64,000 nt of DNA from Hippasteria phrygiana (lineage: Eukaryota; Echinodermata; Asteroidea; Valvatida; Goniasteridae), in the NCBI GenBank assembly GCA_037893225.1, contig JAZGUH010000408.1, forward strand, positions 578,236 to 642,235. Reading direction: 5' to 3'. The position numbers were made by a program, and so were the translations under genes. The notes under the pieces are model-generated. The model was not told the DNA's origin and made no database searches. It was given only the letters and a program-made list of their open reading frames with translations. Below, piece by piece: positions 1 to 13,700 of the stretch; position 1 is the first letter of the stretch; each line of letters starts with the position of its first letter.

Positions 1-3000
1 CCTGATGAAGCATCGCATAGTAAACACAGGTAAGGTTTCACAGCACGCCACCGGCGTCAAAGCCATCCTGTGTGGATCTAATGGAGAAAATTGATATCAG
101 ATATAATGACTGAGGAGCTAGCCTTATCCCAGGTAGCACACATGCAGTATCGGGTGACTGTTGGAGCATGCTGGCACATTACTTCCCATAGATGGAGCAC
201 CCTATCCGGATCAGAGACTAAAACAAACGAAGTGAAGTGCGATCAACTACCAAGCCATCTTAATTTATTAAAACAAATAGCCCAAAAGCAAGTCCTCCTC
301 GCCACCATAATTAACTTGAAATTCCATGGCCGGCTTCAAATTAATGGTTTAAATAGTCTTGCTTTCATATGAGTACAGACGGTGACATTATCAATTTGAA
401 ACAACTACGGACTCGGAATTTGCGTCTGTGATAACCAATAGCTATATCCCTTGTTCTGCTACCGTAATTCAAGAAGTAACGTCCATTCTTTAACATTCGA
501 AAATGTGGGAGACAGGCTCGCACATCAATGCGCCGGAAAGGTTACCTTGCATTATCGCCATAATTAAGACACAAACCTCCTATCGGTTTCAATGAAGGGG
601 CTGACATTATCTCCGGCGTCGAGTTAAGTTCCGTGACCGTCTAGGAAAAATACGGGCCTGCGGCCATTCCGCTCAATCTCAAGACATATTCTGGTCTGTC
701 TGTATAGGCGGACTTTCTTTTTTCAGGAGGGAAACCTTGCATTCACTGTGTCCGATCCATTCTGATCTATTTTCATTCTTTTCTGCCCATAAACAAGGCA
801 CTTGTAGGTTAGAGGTATCTCGAGATCGATGGAGCAGATTTTTTGGTCTTGCTATTTTCTGAGGACGGCGCAGGAGGCTGGTTTCCGGCCGTGGCCGGGA
901 CATCCTTCCCCCCGATAATCATCATCTTGGGCCTGCTGAAGTTAAGTGCAATGCCGGCACAGTCAGAAGTTAATCCGGTGTTTCTATCTTTCACCGTGCC
1001 CTTTTCCCATTAGGGTTTTCTACCCGTAAGGAATGGTTTTTGGAGACGTTTTCTAAAAGTGCAAGCGAAGGGTGCGCCTCTTGTGTCACGAATAATGGTT
1101 TTGGGTAGGGGGAGTGTCCAAGGTGTGGGTGGGGTTGATACCCTTGCCAAAGTGCACTTGGCTACTGTACAGCTATTGCTTGCAATTTGTTCGAGTGCTT
1201 CTAGATCGATGAGAAGATTTGATTGTTACCATCTGCCAAATCGCACACTCGTGCATCCCGTCAAGATGTTACGTACATGACGTTGGCGTGTTGCGTTATA
1301 CGCAATAACTAGAATACAGCTGGAGCATCACCCCTTTGTTTTATTGTTTGTGTTCTTTTTACTCCAACAACATTCATATCGACGCTTGGATAAAATGGCG
1401 TGATAGTTTTATCCCGAGAGACAATTGATCGGTGTTGAATAAATCCAAAGCTCTGACTTATCCCATACACTAAATTAAATACTCCAATATCATTATGCAC
1501 AATAAGCTACAGGCACATAGCCACTATTTTCGTATGACAACATTGTTGCCAGTTTATTGAAGTAGGCCTATATTGGAAAATCACAGAAACGGTATAAATA
1601 CAGATGGGTGAGGGTGATATTTTTAGCGGAGGAAGGGGGGGGGGGGGAGGGGGGTGATTGATGTCTTAAAAGAATGTTGCAGCCCATTTGATAAAAGGAA
1701 CACATTTTGCCCTAGGCCACTCTCTTTTACCAATGTTGACATATTTTAGTTATTCTCTATTGGACGATGGGCCTAATACTCTGTAGTAAATTACATATTT
1801 TTTTGGTAAATTAATTAATAGTTGTAATTATATTCGGCCCTTTTTGCACGGTCAACACTGAATTAAACCAAATCATGCTGATGATAACAATCATCAGAAT
1901 ATTTTCGTTTTTTAAACCTAAAATAAGTAAGTCCTGAGAGCGCTTTTGATTGATTCCAGCCCATAAACGACACGGCAATTTCTCAGTGAAACCAATTTTC
2001 ATAATTCCAGCACTTATAAATACTCTAACAAAATACCGTTCTGCATATTATTCTCCTTCCTGTATGCTTCTTTCACAAAAGCGGAGGACGATAAATGGAG
2101 GATGCCTTCCAAAGCCATCTCATCTTTTGGTAAATAATTTCAATCTAACTCAGAAAATTCCGGTATTCAATACGGACGCGGCACACCGGACTTAATCAAA
2201 TTATTCTAAATGGTTCTTTTGTTCAACAGTTTTTTATACAGCACGAATTATACGGAGACGGAATGAAGAGGTTTCCATGCGTTCGATATTGGGGTATGGG
2301 GAATAAATGTGATTGTCGATTTGGAGGCGGGTTCGTATTTGGTGTTTTTCCTTCACTGGATGTTAGGATAATATTTTTCTCAAACATGAACCGGGGCTGT
2401 CCACACACCACAACCATTTCTCTGGGAAGCTATTCATTGCAGGGGCAATTTTCTCTCCTCCATTGTTTATATTGAAACGGTGAGTTTCGATCGTGGAATT
2501 CCAAATAATTAGATTCCCCAACGAATTTGCTGCTGTCAGCAGTCGTCGGAATGAAATGATGGAATTGTTGGAGAGAATAAACTGACAATCTGGATATAAT
2601 TTGTCGTTTAAATTTGTGCTTCGGCACCTGCTCTCCACGTATTGGCGTTATGACTTGAATATTATGTGGGGTAGCTTCTTTGCATGTTACCATGAATTTG
2701 TCACCTTTTTGTAGCAGTTCTATGAAGTTTCTTTTTCAACATTTTATTCTAATGGACATTTCATTTATTCGGGCCAAAAGCACAATGTGATCAAAAGCAC
2801 AACAGCAGTGTCTTCATAGCTTTGTGCACAGATATATCAAACTTCTACATTTCCTTTCAGTGGGTTCAACCTGATGTCCACGCTACATAGCTCATTTGGA
2901 CTCCGTTAGCATCCAATATTTCTTCCTAAGGTTTGGATTGTTTTAAAGGACTGATTATAAGAGTATTGTTCTTATATGTTCTTTTGACAAGGAGTTTCTT

Positions 3001-4410
3001 GTATTACCAAACAAAAGTGGTGCCCTTAAATAAACGGACTGGAAGGATTTTCGTATAATTAACAAAACACCGAAAACCGTCTTTTTCTTCCCAAATGAAA
3101 GCAAGCCATTACATCATGTTTGTATTTTTGTAACGTCTGAATAAAACAAATTGCACTGGGTATTTCCTTTAAGTCTGGACCGCGGAATTCTGGAAACATG
3201 AATAGTGCCTGCCCCAAAGACACAAAAATAGATATATTAATAAGAAACAAATAAATAAACCAAATAAAGAATAAAGAATGAATAAATACGTACATAAAAT
3301 ATAAATACGTGAAAGTAAAATATATAAATAAGTTAATAAATAAATAAATGACACCGAAAAGTTGTTCACTTAATTGCTAAAATGTATTTGATGCACAGTA
3401 AATCCTATTTTTTGGGATCCCATTGTCATTATACATTTTAAAGATAAACCCTGTGTATGAATAAATACATGTTGATTAAGATTTTACAAGTACGTTGCGA
3501 ATAATTCAAAATGTATGTACATGACCTTTAAGGTGAGACAAACCGTCATGGAACAAGTTCCTTCGTGAAAACTCGTAGTTAAAATTATTACGCGGAGTAA
3601 GGATTGACAAGGGAAACATAATAAATTAAATTTTCCTTAAAAATTCAACCTCGGTAACATTATTCTAGGGAACATAGAACAGGAATGTCCCTGGGCATGC
3701 AGGCAACATTTCATAAACCTTCCTGAAAGGTGTCAGGCTCGAACCCTTTCCATTACAAAAACGACGCGACCAAAAAATGCGCCGGGGCTAAATGTCACGC
3801 TTTTATTTGATATACCACGTTATGCCAAGCCACGATTGAGTTACTGCACCGGGCCATTACAGCGTTTCCTGTAGCAAGGCTGGACAGAAGTCTCAGAAGA
3901 AAAGAACATGTACGGGAAAATAAGAAAAGTACGCCTAGCCTTGGAATATTGTCCTTCCATCACAGATATAGGTGTGAAAGATCATTGTGTTCGTGCACAA
4001 GCTGATAGAGGTTTACAGCACTTAATGTATCTCATGGAAAGTAGACCGTACTGCTTTGGTGATTTCATTAAGTGTCCGTGTAGGTTAATTGGTTTAAAGA
4101 GGTCTAGGTGAAGAATTGATAGACGGGGCAGGGAACTGGGGAAATGTTTTTAATCTAGCCGGGGTAGAATTCACCGCTTATACGTTTCTCAGCCGATGGG
4201 CGGAATAGAAACGCTCGTGCTGGAAAACAATTATCTTAGAGCATTTTAAGGTTGCGTGTATGTAATAAACTTTAAGTTTGACACTCAAATAATGAGTTTA
4301 CTGTGTAATGACATTTTGATTATCTCGCCGGATACGTACAATGAAAGGTAAAAACAATACTGGAGTTTTACAAAGGTGGATTTGATCACAATCATTTGGC
4401 AGTCCTTTGA
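1..4410. other. Non-coding region downstream of gene A, no gene recognised
   Basis: No frame here shows a recognisable motif or paired splice sites with coding content. Contains a G-rich run (1636-1664) and the AT-rich tract at 3225. A minus-strand frame near 809-994 has no recognisable domain. Confidence 0.5.
3225..3360. repeat. (AAAT)n-rich microsatellite-like tract
   Basis: AATAAATAAACC, AATAAAGAATAAAG and AATAAATAAATAAATG words. The apparent Ile/Phe/Tyr-rich minus-strand frames here are artefacts of it. Confidence 0.7.
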
Positions 4411-4635
4411 AAAACACGTTCATATTTAACTGTTGATTTTCATTTTTGCCTTTTTAAAGATATAAGATCAAAATGTGGCTACTTTTCCGTAAAAATGAAA
4501 AGTCTTGGCTAAAAATCGATAACAGGCAATGTAGCCTCAAATTTGGCCCCAAATAGGACATGCATGCAAAACCACGAGTAACCTAACAATAGAAAAGTAT
4601 TTATGAAAAACGACAGTTAAATGTAAACGTGTTGA
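4411..4635. mobile_element. MITE copy 1 (inverted relative at 60706-60935)
   Basis: AACACGTTCATATTTAACTG at the left and CAGTTAAATGTAAACGTGTT at the right form terminal inverted repeats. About 220 bp match the reverse complement of 60706-60935 over the whole length. Confidence 0.75.
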
Positions 4636-7247
4636 AAGTATACCGGTAGTGATATTACCTATATTGCATAAGCTAGAACACCCCTAGCGCTTGCCTCCAC
4701 CCTTAAAATATTTGTTCTCTCTTTAATATCAGCATTGGGCTAAGAAGACTCGTCTGTCATTGGTGTGAGATTGAACGAACGGGCGAATTCCCTTCCAAAT
4801 CAACCAAAGCGGCCGACACACATGCACACACACACCGCAGATTGACCCCAACACCTACGTAGTTTGTCCACGCTTTGGTATAGGCATAATCAACTGCACG
4901 CATGAAGACATAGCGCGTTCCCGCCAAAATTAACCAAAGGAACCGACACGTGTAGGATGACCCGCGCCTGGCACCATTCCGTTCTCTGATTAAAACGTAT
5001 GTCATACACACTGTTGTGGGAACTGAATAAAACTAGCCAGTCTCGGTAAGGTGCCTTCGCGGCCTCTTTAATCGTTACAAGGCTGTGGACCAAACAAGTC
5101 TAGCGTTAGTGTGTAATTTGATTAGACGACAAGAGTTACACGCCATGCACGGGGTCTAAATGAGAAAAAAAAACATTGGGCCAGGCCTGTGTATCGTCAG
5201 GTTATCAACGTTTAACAGAACAATCACATACACTTTAATAATATTATAAATAATGAAAATGTACATTTTATTTAGCACATTATCTTAAAACAATTTAAAA
5301 CAAATATTCGTTTTACAGTAGTATGTATATATTAATAAATGCATGTATTTCCACGAATGCCCCCTTTCACACACTCTAATCCCATTTTCCTGGCCTTCAT
5401 TTGAAGTTCTATTGAGGGCCGTAAATACTTAGAGAAGGATATTTTGTACTAGAAACGTAGACATACAATAAGATTTTGTAATACTACGAATTCAGCAAAT
5501 GATTGATATTTGATGAATACTACGAATTCATCAAATATCAATCATTTGCCAAATATATTTGAATATGTAACATTGCATAAAGTTGTATAACCAAAATGAT
5601 AATTCTGAATGTATACTGATTCTTAAAGGGACAATACACTATGCTTTTTAGACATCGTTATTCCCATCTTACCATAATTCCCAGGTACGTTTGTAGCAGT
5701 TCCCGCGAGTATTTTCCAAAACTATTTTTGTTTCTACATTGATGCAAATACCCCCATTCATAAGCCAAAGCGTGATGTCCTCCAGAAGTCTTCCTTTATA
5801 TAGCCCAGTTCTGATATGTAACGTTCCTGGAAAATACGCTTGATTTCAAAATGAAACAAAAATAATAATTAAACAAAGAGGAATAAATGTAGCGATGAAT
5901 GCGAGGGTCTGGAGATACAATTATAATAAATACGCACTGTGGCGACTAAAGCTTTAGAGATAATATTATGTATATTACAAAGAGCATATTTCATTTATTG
6001 GATAGGCCTACAAATAATTAGAATATTGCGAGTGATATTTATTTTTAAAAGAATGTTTCCACGTTTTTTAAAACACTGCTTGTCGTTCTGATGTTAGACA
6101 GTTATTGTACAAATTGATGTATGCCAGAAACTTTAATACACACAAAAACAAATTCTAGCCTGATGTATAAGAAGTTGGAGTAACACAAATGGGAAAACTT
6201 GTAAGCACAAGTTAAAGAAGCGAAGATGTAAAATCCAATAAACTGCACGTAATCGGCCAGCCGATTTGGAAACCATGGTCCCCTATCCACCCTATCCATC
6301 AACAGCTTAGGCGTATTTGTTTCGATTTTGTCATTTTGCCCTGAAGCACGTCGATATTTAAAAACAAAACAACCAGCTTGGACAGTTGCCCTCCATAGGC
6401 GCGCAACCAGAACGGTTAAAGCTTGCTGCATTAGTTCGTCGAGAAGAAAATCCATGCATTAATGTCTGTGGAATTTTGTTATTGATACGATTCATCTCAA
6501 GCGTTGAGAATGCGACAGGCGGGCTCTCTGGTGCGGCAAAATGCACACACTGCAAGAATTACAATTTTGTTTCCATCCAGAGACCGCCACAGGCAATTCG
6601 TATTCAGCGTCCGAAAATCTAAAACCGTAATTATTGCTATTTCTACAATCGGAGAAAGGACGGTTGCTCTTTTTATACAGAGATTTACGTTTCGACTCTG
6701 TTGGCGCCAGATCTTGCAGGTTGGGGTGGCGCTATTTTTCCAAATTTTTTTTTACATTCTCCATTACCAAATAAAGTTACTCAATTTGTAGGTCTCTTGA
6801 GTATAATTGAGCGTTTACCTCTAATATCAAAAAGTTAACATTATACCGCCCTCACTCGTCATGTACAAGATCAATTTACTCTTTCTGGGACAGGTTGTTA
6901 TGCAGGGGGTATATTATCTCCAATATCTGTTACTATAAGCAGTATGTTTTTGGAGAGTATAATGTAGTCTTGGATGACCCCACGTAGCGCATTGGCTTGA
7001 TTTGCCTATCACTGCAAATGAAACCCGGCCTTGGATCTAATATGCCAACATTCCACCATCTAAGGATAAAGATCGTTTAGAGACGGTATCGACAATCAGT
7101 AAGCATTGGGATCGACTTCCATTCGAGCATTAGTCATTCCTATGAAGAGCTAGGGGGTTTAAGGTCATGGCGTTTACTGCAAGTTGCAGATTAAACTTAT
7201 TACCCTATAAAGAGTTAAATCCAAACAACTCTGACCGAAAGGACATC
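4636..7247. other. Non-coding region 3' of gene A
   Basis: Holds the hairpin at 5496 and degenerate direct repeats CCAAA(T/A)xAACCAAAGxxxCCGACAC at 4797 and 4926. The gene A polyadenylation signal should lie here, but no convincing AATAAA near 7248 was seen. Confidence 0.4.
5496..5548. repeat. Perfect 23-bp hairpin
   Basis: CAAATGATTGATATTTGATG... (5496-5518) is exactly inverted at 5526-5548 across a 7-base loop; AATACTACGAATTCA also occurs twice directly (5480 and 5517). Confidence 0.85.
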
Positions 7248-7792
7248 CTATCCGAACGAGGGAACCTGCAGGAAGATGCTGAGAGTAGCAATGATCGTGG
7301 TGAGTCCAAACACCCACATGAACAACCTATCGATGATGTAGGCTATCCTGATCCACTCGAACCTCATCTCTTTGTCCATGTCCTCCTCCTCCTGCCTCTC
7401 CACGATCTTGCCCAGGTTGTTGGCGATCAGGTCCAGAGTCTGCTGAAGCCGGTTTCTCCGGCCCACCCCCAGCACGTCCCGCTTGCTGTTGACCGTCATC
7501 ATGTTGTTCATCTCAAGCTGATTGCAGTCCATGTTCACAGTCTTGTACATGGTGTTGTTGACTTCGCGAATGGCGGGCGCGTTCTCGAAGCTGATGCGGG
7601 GCACGGTCTGCGCTCCGTGCAGGCTCCGACAGCTCCGAAGGCATAGCACCCTGGCTAGGTAGTCCATTGTTAGCTTCCTGAACCAGGCAGGGGGTCGGCT
7701 GGCGTAGGCACCTCTGTGGTGGACGTGCAGTACCATGACTGTCATCAGCGTGGAGACAGATACTAGGATCATGGTGGTCAGGTAATATTGGG
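7248..7792 (-). CDS. Gene A exon 6: TM3, cytoplasmic loop, TM4, stop
   Basis: Acceptor GACCCAG| gives [17 protein letters not shown] (TM3), a cytoplasmic loop of about 130 residues with [17 protein letters not shown] (the MA helix), then TM4 around [18 protein letters not shown] and a stop. No canonical AATAAA lies within the next few hundred bases. Confidence 0.93.
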
Positions 7793-10700
7793 CTGGGTCA
7801 AAGATAAAGAAAACAAGTTAAGCACAATGTGGTTTGAGGCGTTGCACGGTAGAGGGAGTACAACTGGAGAGCGGATACACCATGTGAAGTGACTGACTCC
7901 AAAAAGAGTGCGGCTTTCTAAAGAACCAAATGTGAAGTACTGTTTACAAGCCAAATCTACACGAACTGACACGAATAAAGAGTTCCAGAGTAGGTCCATT
8001 TCTAAAGTATATTTCGTTGATATTCTGGCGGGAATATACCTGTATAAAATATTTTTTCAAACCCACGTTCTTAATATTGTGTTTGTTTTTAATTTCTAAG
8101 CTACGGATTCAAGATTTCAAAATGAGTCATCTGCCCTAATATATGATACATTGTTGACAAAGGAATCAGGAATATTTCAAAATGGTCCAGGGTGCTGAAA
8201 ATTAGTATTTGCAATTGATATGATGAAGTGCAGACGTTTTTGATATGTGGAACGTGTAGACACGAGGCTTTGCAATATTTGGTGCACACCTTTTTTATGT
8301 TTTACTAGAATGAATCCTCATGTTCACAAGTTGTAAGGACTGCGAATGTTGAGGAGAAAAACAAAGACAGAAACTTGATGGGGAAGTTTATTTCAAAACA
8401 AACATCCTGACCTATTAATGGAATGACGTCTGACGTGGGAGGCATGGTCTCAGCTACCAGCAGCAAGAACACGGTCAAGGACAGCAGGATGGTGATGCAG
8501 AGGGTGACTTTCTCCCCGGCATCAGCCGGCAGGTAGAAGCTCAACATGGTCAGCGCAGACACCAGCATGCAGGGCACCAATAAGTTGAAGACATAGAAGA
8601 GCGAGCGGCGTTGGACAATGATGGTGAAGTGCAGCTTGGCGTAGGGATAGTCGCAGCATGCATACTTGGCCAGCTTGCGCTCCACCGGCATGCTCTTCAG
8701 CACCCACTCGCCGTTGTGGATGAAGTCCTCGATGTCCCCGGCCACCGATCGGTTGAGCAGGTTCAAGTGATTGGTGGTATAGGCCCAGGAGCCCAGCTCC
8801 AGCTTACAGCGCTGCTCGTCGAAGGGGAAGTACTGGATGTTGATCTTGCAGGAGGACTTGAAGATGGCCGGGGCGAACCACGACACCACCCCGTCGTGGG
8901 AGATCTCGGCATTGGTCTTCATGATGCCTTCGAATTTGTCGTCGGCTCTGTTAGAACGTGGAGGGAATTGCACAAAATGAACAGTGGCGTAGCTAAGGGG
9001 AGGGGGGGGGGGGGGGGCGGCGTGGGGGGCGCACGCCGCCCCCCCCCCCCCTAAAAAATCGTCTCCCCCAGTCGCCTCCCTGACTGAAAAGTTCGCAAAC
9101 GCAGAACATAATAATATTATAAAGAAACCATTGTGAGAGCGCCCCCCCCCCCCCCCATGTAACATCCAGCCCCCCTGCTCAAGAGCACACCCTGATAGCA
9201 GACAATGGTAATAATTACGTCTTAATTACGTGTTTATGACGTGGGACCTGTGTGCAAATTCGCGTGAGAAAGGCGACTTTTGCTGACGTAATTATTACCA
9301 TTGTCTGCTCTCAGGGGTTGGGAAACCAGACTGAATAGAAATAACTTATACATTACATGTAATACAAATGCTACAATATCCTACGCAAAACTACAAACTA
9401 CCTATACCGTCATGCTTCAGTTTTATATTCACTTTATCCCGCCTATAATGAAGTCATGGTTTCCCATGAACACATTCAATATTTGAACACAATAGTAGAT
9501 GAAATCAAGATTCTTTACCCTATTTATTTGCAAAAAAATGCACATTTTAATGTTGAATTGTTTGAATAATTACATATTATGGTCAGGAAATTGTGTTTTT
9601 GGATTAAAAACGGTTATTTAACACGACTTTTGTGAACACAAATTTCCTCAGTTCTGATTGGTTATTTCCCTGATAGCATTTTGACGTTATTTTTACGTGA
9701 CTTTAACGACCAACTGGTAAAAAGATTTACGTCCGGCCTTAATTCTCACGTGTCAATCACGTATTTTGCACATGAAAATTACTATTTTCTGGGACCTCGG
9801 TGCAACTTCACGACAGAAAGACAACTTCTGCTGACGTCTTTTTGACAACTTTTCTGACGTCATTAAGACGTCAATATTACCATGACCTGCTAATACCATA
9901 AATTATTTTTTTACTTTTTAAAATAATTGTTTTAAGCGGCAGTTGTTTTACTTCCAAAAAACCTACTCACAAGATACTGCGAATTTCCACGTCATAATTT
10001 GGTCGTAAAAATACTGGTAAAATTAATGTAAAACACTGACGTGAAAATGATGACGTCACATTCTGGTCGGCCAAAATCCCCCCAAAATTGCCTCGCGGGG
10101 CACAGCTTTGTCATGACTATAAGACGTAAATATCACGTTGTAATCTGGTAAGCATACGATTCGCGGACGAGTACGACCAGTAGGGCCTATGACCAGATTA
10201 CGACGTGATAAAGACGTGTGAGTGATCAGGGCACATAGAGATAATTTGTTTTATGGTACAACGTGTTAAGTAACTAACTAAAGTGTGGCTCTTTAAACAC
10301 CTGCAGAGGTATAAGCTGGACGTTTCGGTCACCATGATATATATTCTGGTATATTATTAAGAAAAATATTGCATACAAACAGCATAAATGCTGACATTTA
10401 CAATATTTAGTAGCCTATACAAACTAAACATTCATACATACAATAAAAGAAATACAAGAAAAATGAGATATTTTTTTAAAATATAGAAATGGATAAAACG
10501 TTCAACACAAACCATTCAGACCACCTACACAAACACAACCCACACCCCCCAAAAAACAAACAAACACCCCAAAAAACAAACCAACAGACATAATACAAGG
10601 CATAACATTACGTTAGAGTTACAATTGCAATTAAAAGAAAACTTAATAGAATACTAAACAAGCAAACAACTGACAGACGAACACTCTAACAAACAAACAA

Positions 10701-13700
10701 TTGCATAAATAGTAAAAATGAACAACAGCCAAAAACAAACCCAGAATAGTCCTCCCCCCCCCCCCCCCCCCCATTTACACACTGGACATTTTTTTTTTTT
10801 TATTAAATGTACTGCGAAATGTATGTACTACATGCACACATATACAAAAGTCAGTTATAGTTGATACAATTTAAAATGCTAACTAATGATGGAATGGTGG
10901 ACTTGCGGTATCTAACAGACCGACATTTAGGTATCTGAAGGGCCAGTGATGGTTGCTGATCGAAGCTCTCTGCCACACACACTTTCCCTATGTGGTGGCA
11001 GCATGCCTCTACATCTATTAGAGTTAAGAAGTTTGTTACCAAACTTAAGCAGCAGATCCTCGCTCCTGGATATAAGGGTAGGCAAACCAAGCATGCTGAG
11101 TACTGCGGTGTAAGAGTCATATACCCATGGCCAAGAATGCTACGCAATGCACGTTTATGTATGTTTTCAATAGCATTACATTGGCGGACACTAATAGAAC
11201 AATGCCAAACCTGACTAGCATATGGGCCTTATGTAACAAGTATACACAGCAACCATGTGAGAAGCAGGGATGTAGTCGAGTCCATCACAAGTCCATCACA
11301 AGTCCCTACAAGTTCCTGCAAGTCCATCACAAGCACTCCAGTCCTTATTCCAATCACAAGCTATTCAAATGAGCTTTGACAAAGGCATTCCTTTGTCATT
11401 GTTCACCCAGTTACTTGTGACCGGCTTTATGAAATGACTTCTGACTGGACTTGCGAAAGGACTTGTGAAAGGACTTGCAGGGACTCGACTATAGCTCTGG
11501 TGAGAAGTGAGTATAATAGCCTTCTTAAGAATACACAAAGTGTACAGCCTACAGGATGCCTTAATAGAGACAATTTCTGTGATATGAGTGTCCCATTTCA
11601 AGTCATTTTGTACATTAACACCAAGTAACTTCATACTATGGCATCAAGTTTAAATAAGGACCTAGGAATGTCACGCTTCAACAAACTTACTGTCATGGTT
11701 TGACATTTAGATGATTTTGGAAGCACATTGTTTTCTTAACACCAACTTGACATATCATCGAGATAGTTCTGCATGTAACATGGTTGGTCATGCTTCACTA
11801 CTTCACATATAGTTAAATCGTCAACATACTTCCAATGTCTGCAGTTTCCAGCTGATGCATCATTAACCAAAATCAGAAACAGAACGGGACCCAATTTGGT
11901 GCCTTCAGGAACCCCACAGGAAATACCCTGAGTCGTTGACAAATGGCCACAGAGCATGGTATTTTGGGTACGCTAAGTGAGGAAACTGCAGACAGTGGGA
12001 ATGACAGAACGTCTAACTCTAAGTTCAATGAGCTTTCGAATGACAATGTTATGGTTTACCCGATCAAAAGCCTTCGTAAAATCTATGGCACAAAGGTTAG
12101 CAACATGACCAGGTTTATCAAGTCCCTCATGCACAAAGTTAAGCATGTCCACGAGATAGTGCACAGTGGAGCTGCCTTTGACATTGCCATACTGATTGAC
12201 AATTGCCTTTTACACCATGTTTCTGTCGCAATTGCAATGTGAACCTTGTTTGAGTGTAGAACCAGTTCAAGTTCCTCCATCTTATTGTTGAGTGATCTTG
12301 CATTAGTAAGGAGCATGCGAGGTAACAAAAGGGTTTCTCTTGAATTTGAGTGTTTGGTGGGTTTGGTGAGACTGGAAGCTTAAAACCCCTTGGGCACGGT
12401 ATTTTACGGGAGACGTCGGGGTGTTGCAGAGGTTCTGGCAGCCAAATCGAACCGCTACAATGTGTTTGTGCAGTCAAGCATGACATACACAATAATTAAA
12501 CAATGGATTGAAACTGCACAAACAGCGGCCAGTGGCGTCATCATCCGGCCTGGTGACACTGCTTTTTTTGCGCCATATGGCGTCATCCGTACGCAAGGGG
12601 TTAATTAACAAGGTTATGCTCTGACCGGGTGGTGTTGGCATGCTGGACATATTCCCTGCTTGCAGACCAAACAACTCAGATTTGTCGACGTATATTCGGG
12701 CAGCCACACGGCCGGCGGCCACGCCTTGGCTTAAGAAGCCCAAGGTTATGAAGAATCTCAAAGTATGACTAGGTAATCTCCTCTGAGTAGATGCGGTGGG
12801 CTTAAGGCGAAGTAAGGATGTTCTGTCATAGCGTAGCCCTCCAACAGAACCGTCGCTACAAACTGCTTCCCCGATATAAAAGCACATAGCTATATAAAAG
12901 TAATTTAAAGTGGAAGAAATCCATAGACTGCAAAAGTGTCGGAAATACCTCCCTTATCAACCCTAGTAAATGAGGCTTCTAATCGAGCAAGAATGTGGCA
13001 GTTTTACCTCATTAAAATCGTTTTTGAAGACCACTTTGCTACTCTAGAAAATGTATGGCCGTTAGTCCATCCAGCGTAACAGTTAAAGGAAAAATATAAC
13101 GGTGTAAACAAAGACAAAACCACACAAATTATGAAATTCAGACGAGGACAATTTTCCAAACGTGGCAGCAGCTGAACAGCGCCCTCTAAGGTCTGACCGT
13201 CATCAAGAAACAGTTTAAAGTTTTAGCTCTTTCTGGGTCATGTCATTGCATGCAGAAGAGATTGCACGTTACCTGCACGGTGAACAAGCCCAAAAATTGC
13301 CCTCGGTCCTACCGACCGTAAAAATCGACAGATTCAGGGTCGTCGTTATTTGTTTTAAATACCAATAAAACATAACTCAGCCTCTCTGTCTCAAAAAGTA
13401 TTGTATTTGATGTACCTTCTTTACTTTATGCATATTTTCATGTAAAAAAATGAAACCGGGGTTCGTCCCTAATCCAACGTTTAGGTCTAAACACGCCCGG
13501 GTGAGCGTGAAGACGACTTCGATCCGTCATGATCGTCAGAGCTCCATTCGGGCTGAAGAATAGCCTATAGCTAAAAACTCTCAACTTTGGGTATATAGGG
13601 AGGTCTAGCAAGAAAAACAAACTAGGACAGCGCATGTAAAAATGCTGTGTACATACAACCAATTAAATCTCTTTTACACATGTATAGGCCTAAATATATT

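Larger units (their letters stand above)
10851..12330 (-). mobile_element. Non-LTR retrotransposon remnant (endonuclease start plus reverse transcriptase), broken
   Basis: Reading the minus strand from 12330: [19 protein letters not shown] (start of an AP-type endonuclease), then after an internal deletion the reverse-transcriptase blocks [33 protein letters not shown], the catalytic [23 protein letters not shown], and a C-terminal [13 protein letters not shown]. These blocks are typical of the CR1/Jockey-like LINE group. Frameshifts and stops separate them, so it is dead. A 219-bp foldback element is inserted inside it. It lies in intron 4 of gene A in the same orientation as the gene. Confidence 0.85.

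Noticed and set aside
3059..3369. Hydrophobic minus-strand frames that look like membrane proteins
   Set aside because: They are translations of an AAAT/AATA-rich tract.
7167..7646. 159-codon plus-strand frame opposite gene A exon 6
   Set aside because: Antisense shadow of the real exon; His/Leu-rich composition reflects the complementary codons.
8305..9165. A 286-codon minus-strand frame starting at 9165
   Set aside because: Only 8412-8947 is exon. The upstream part crosses the acceptor into a G/C-rich MITE, and the downstream part passes the donor.
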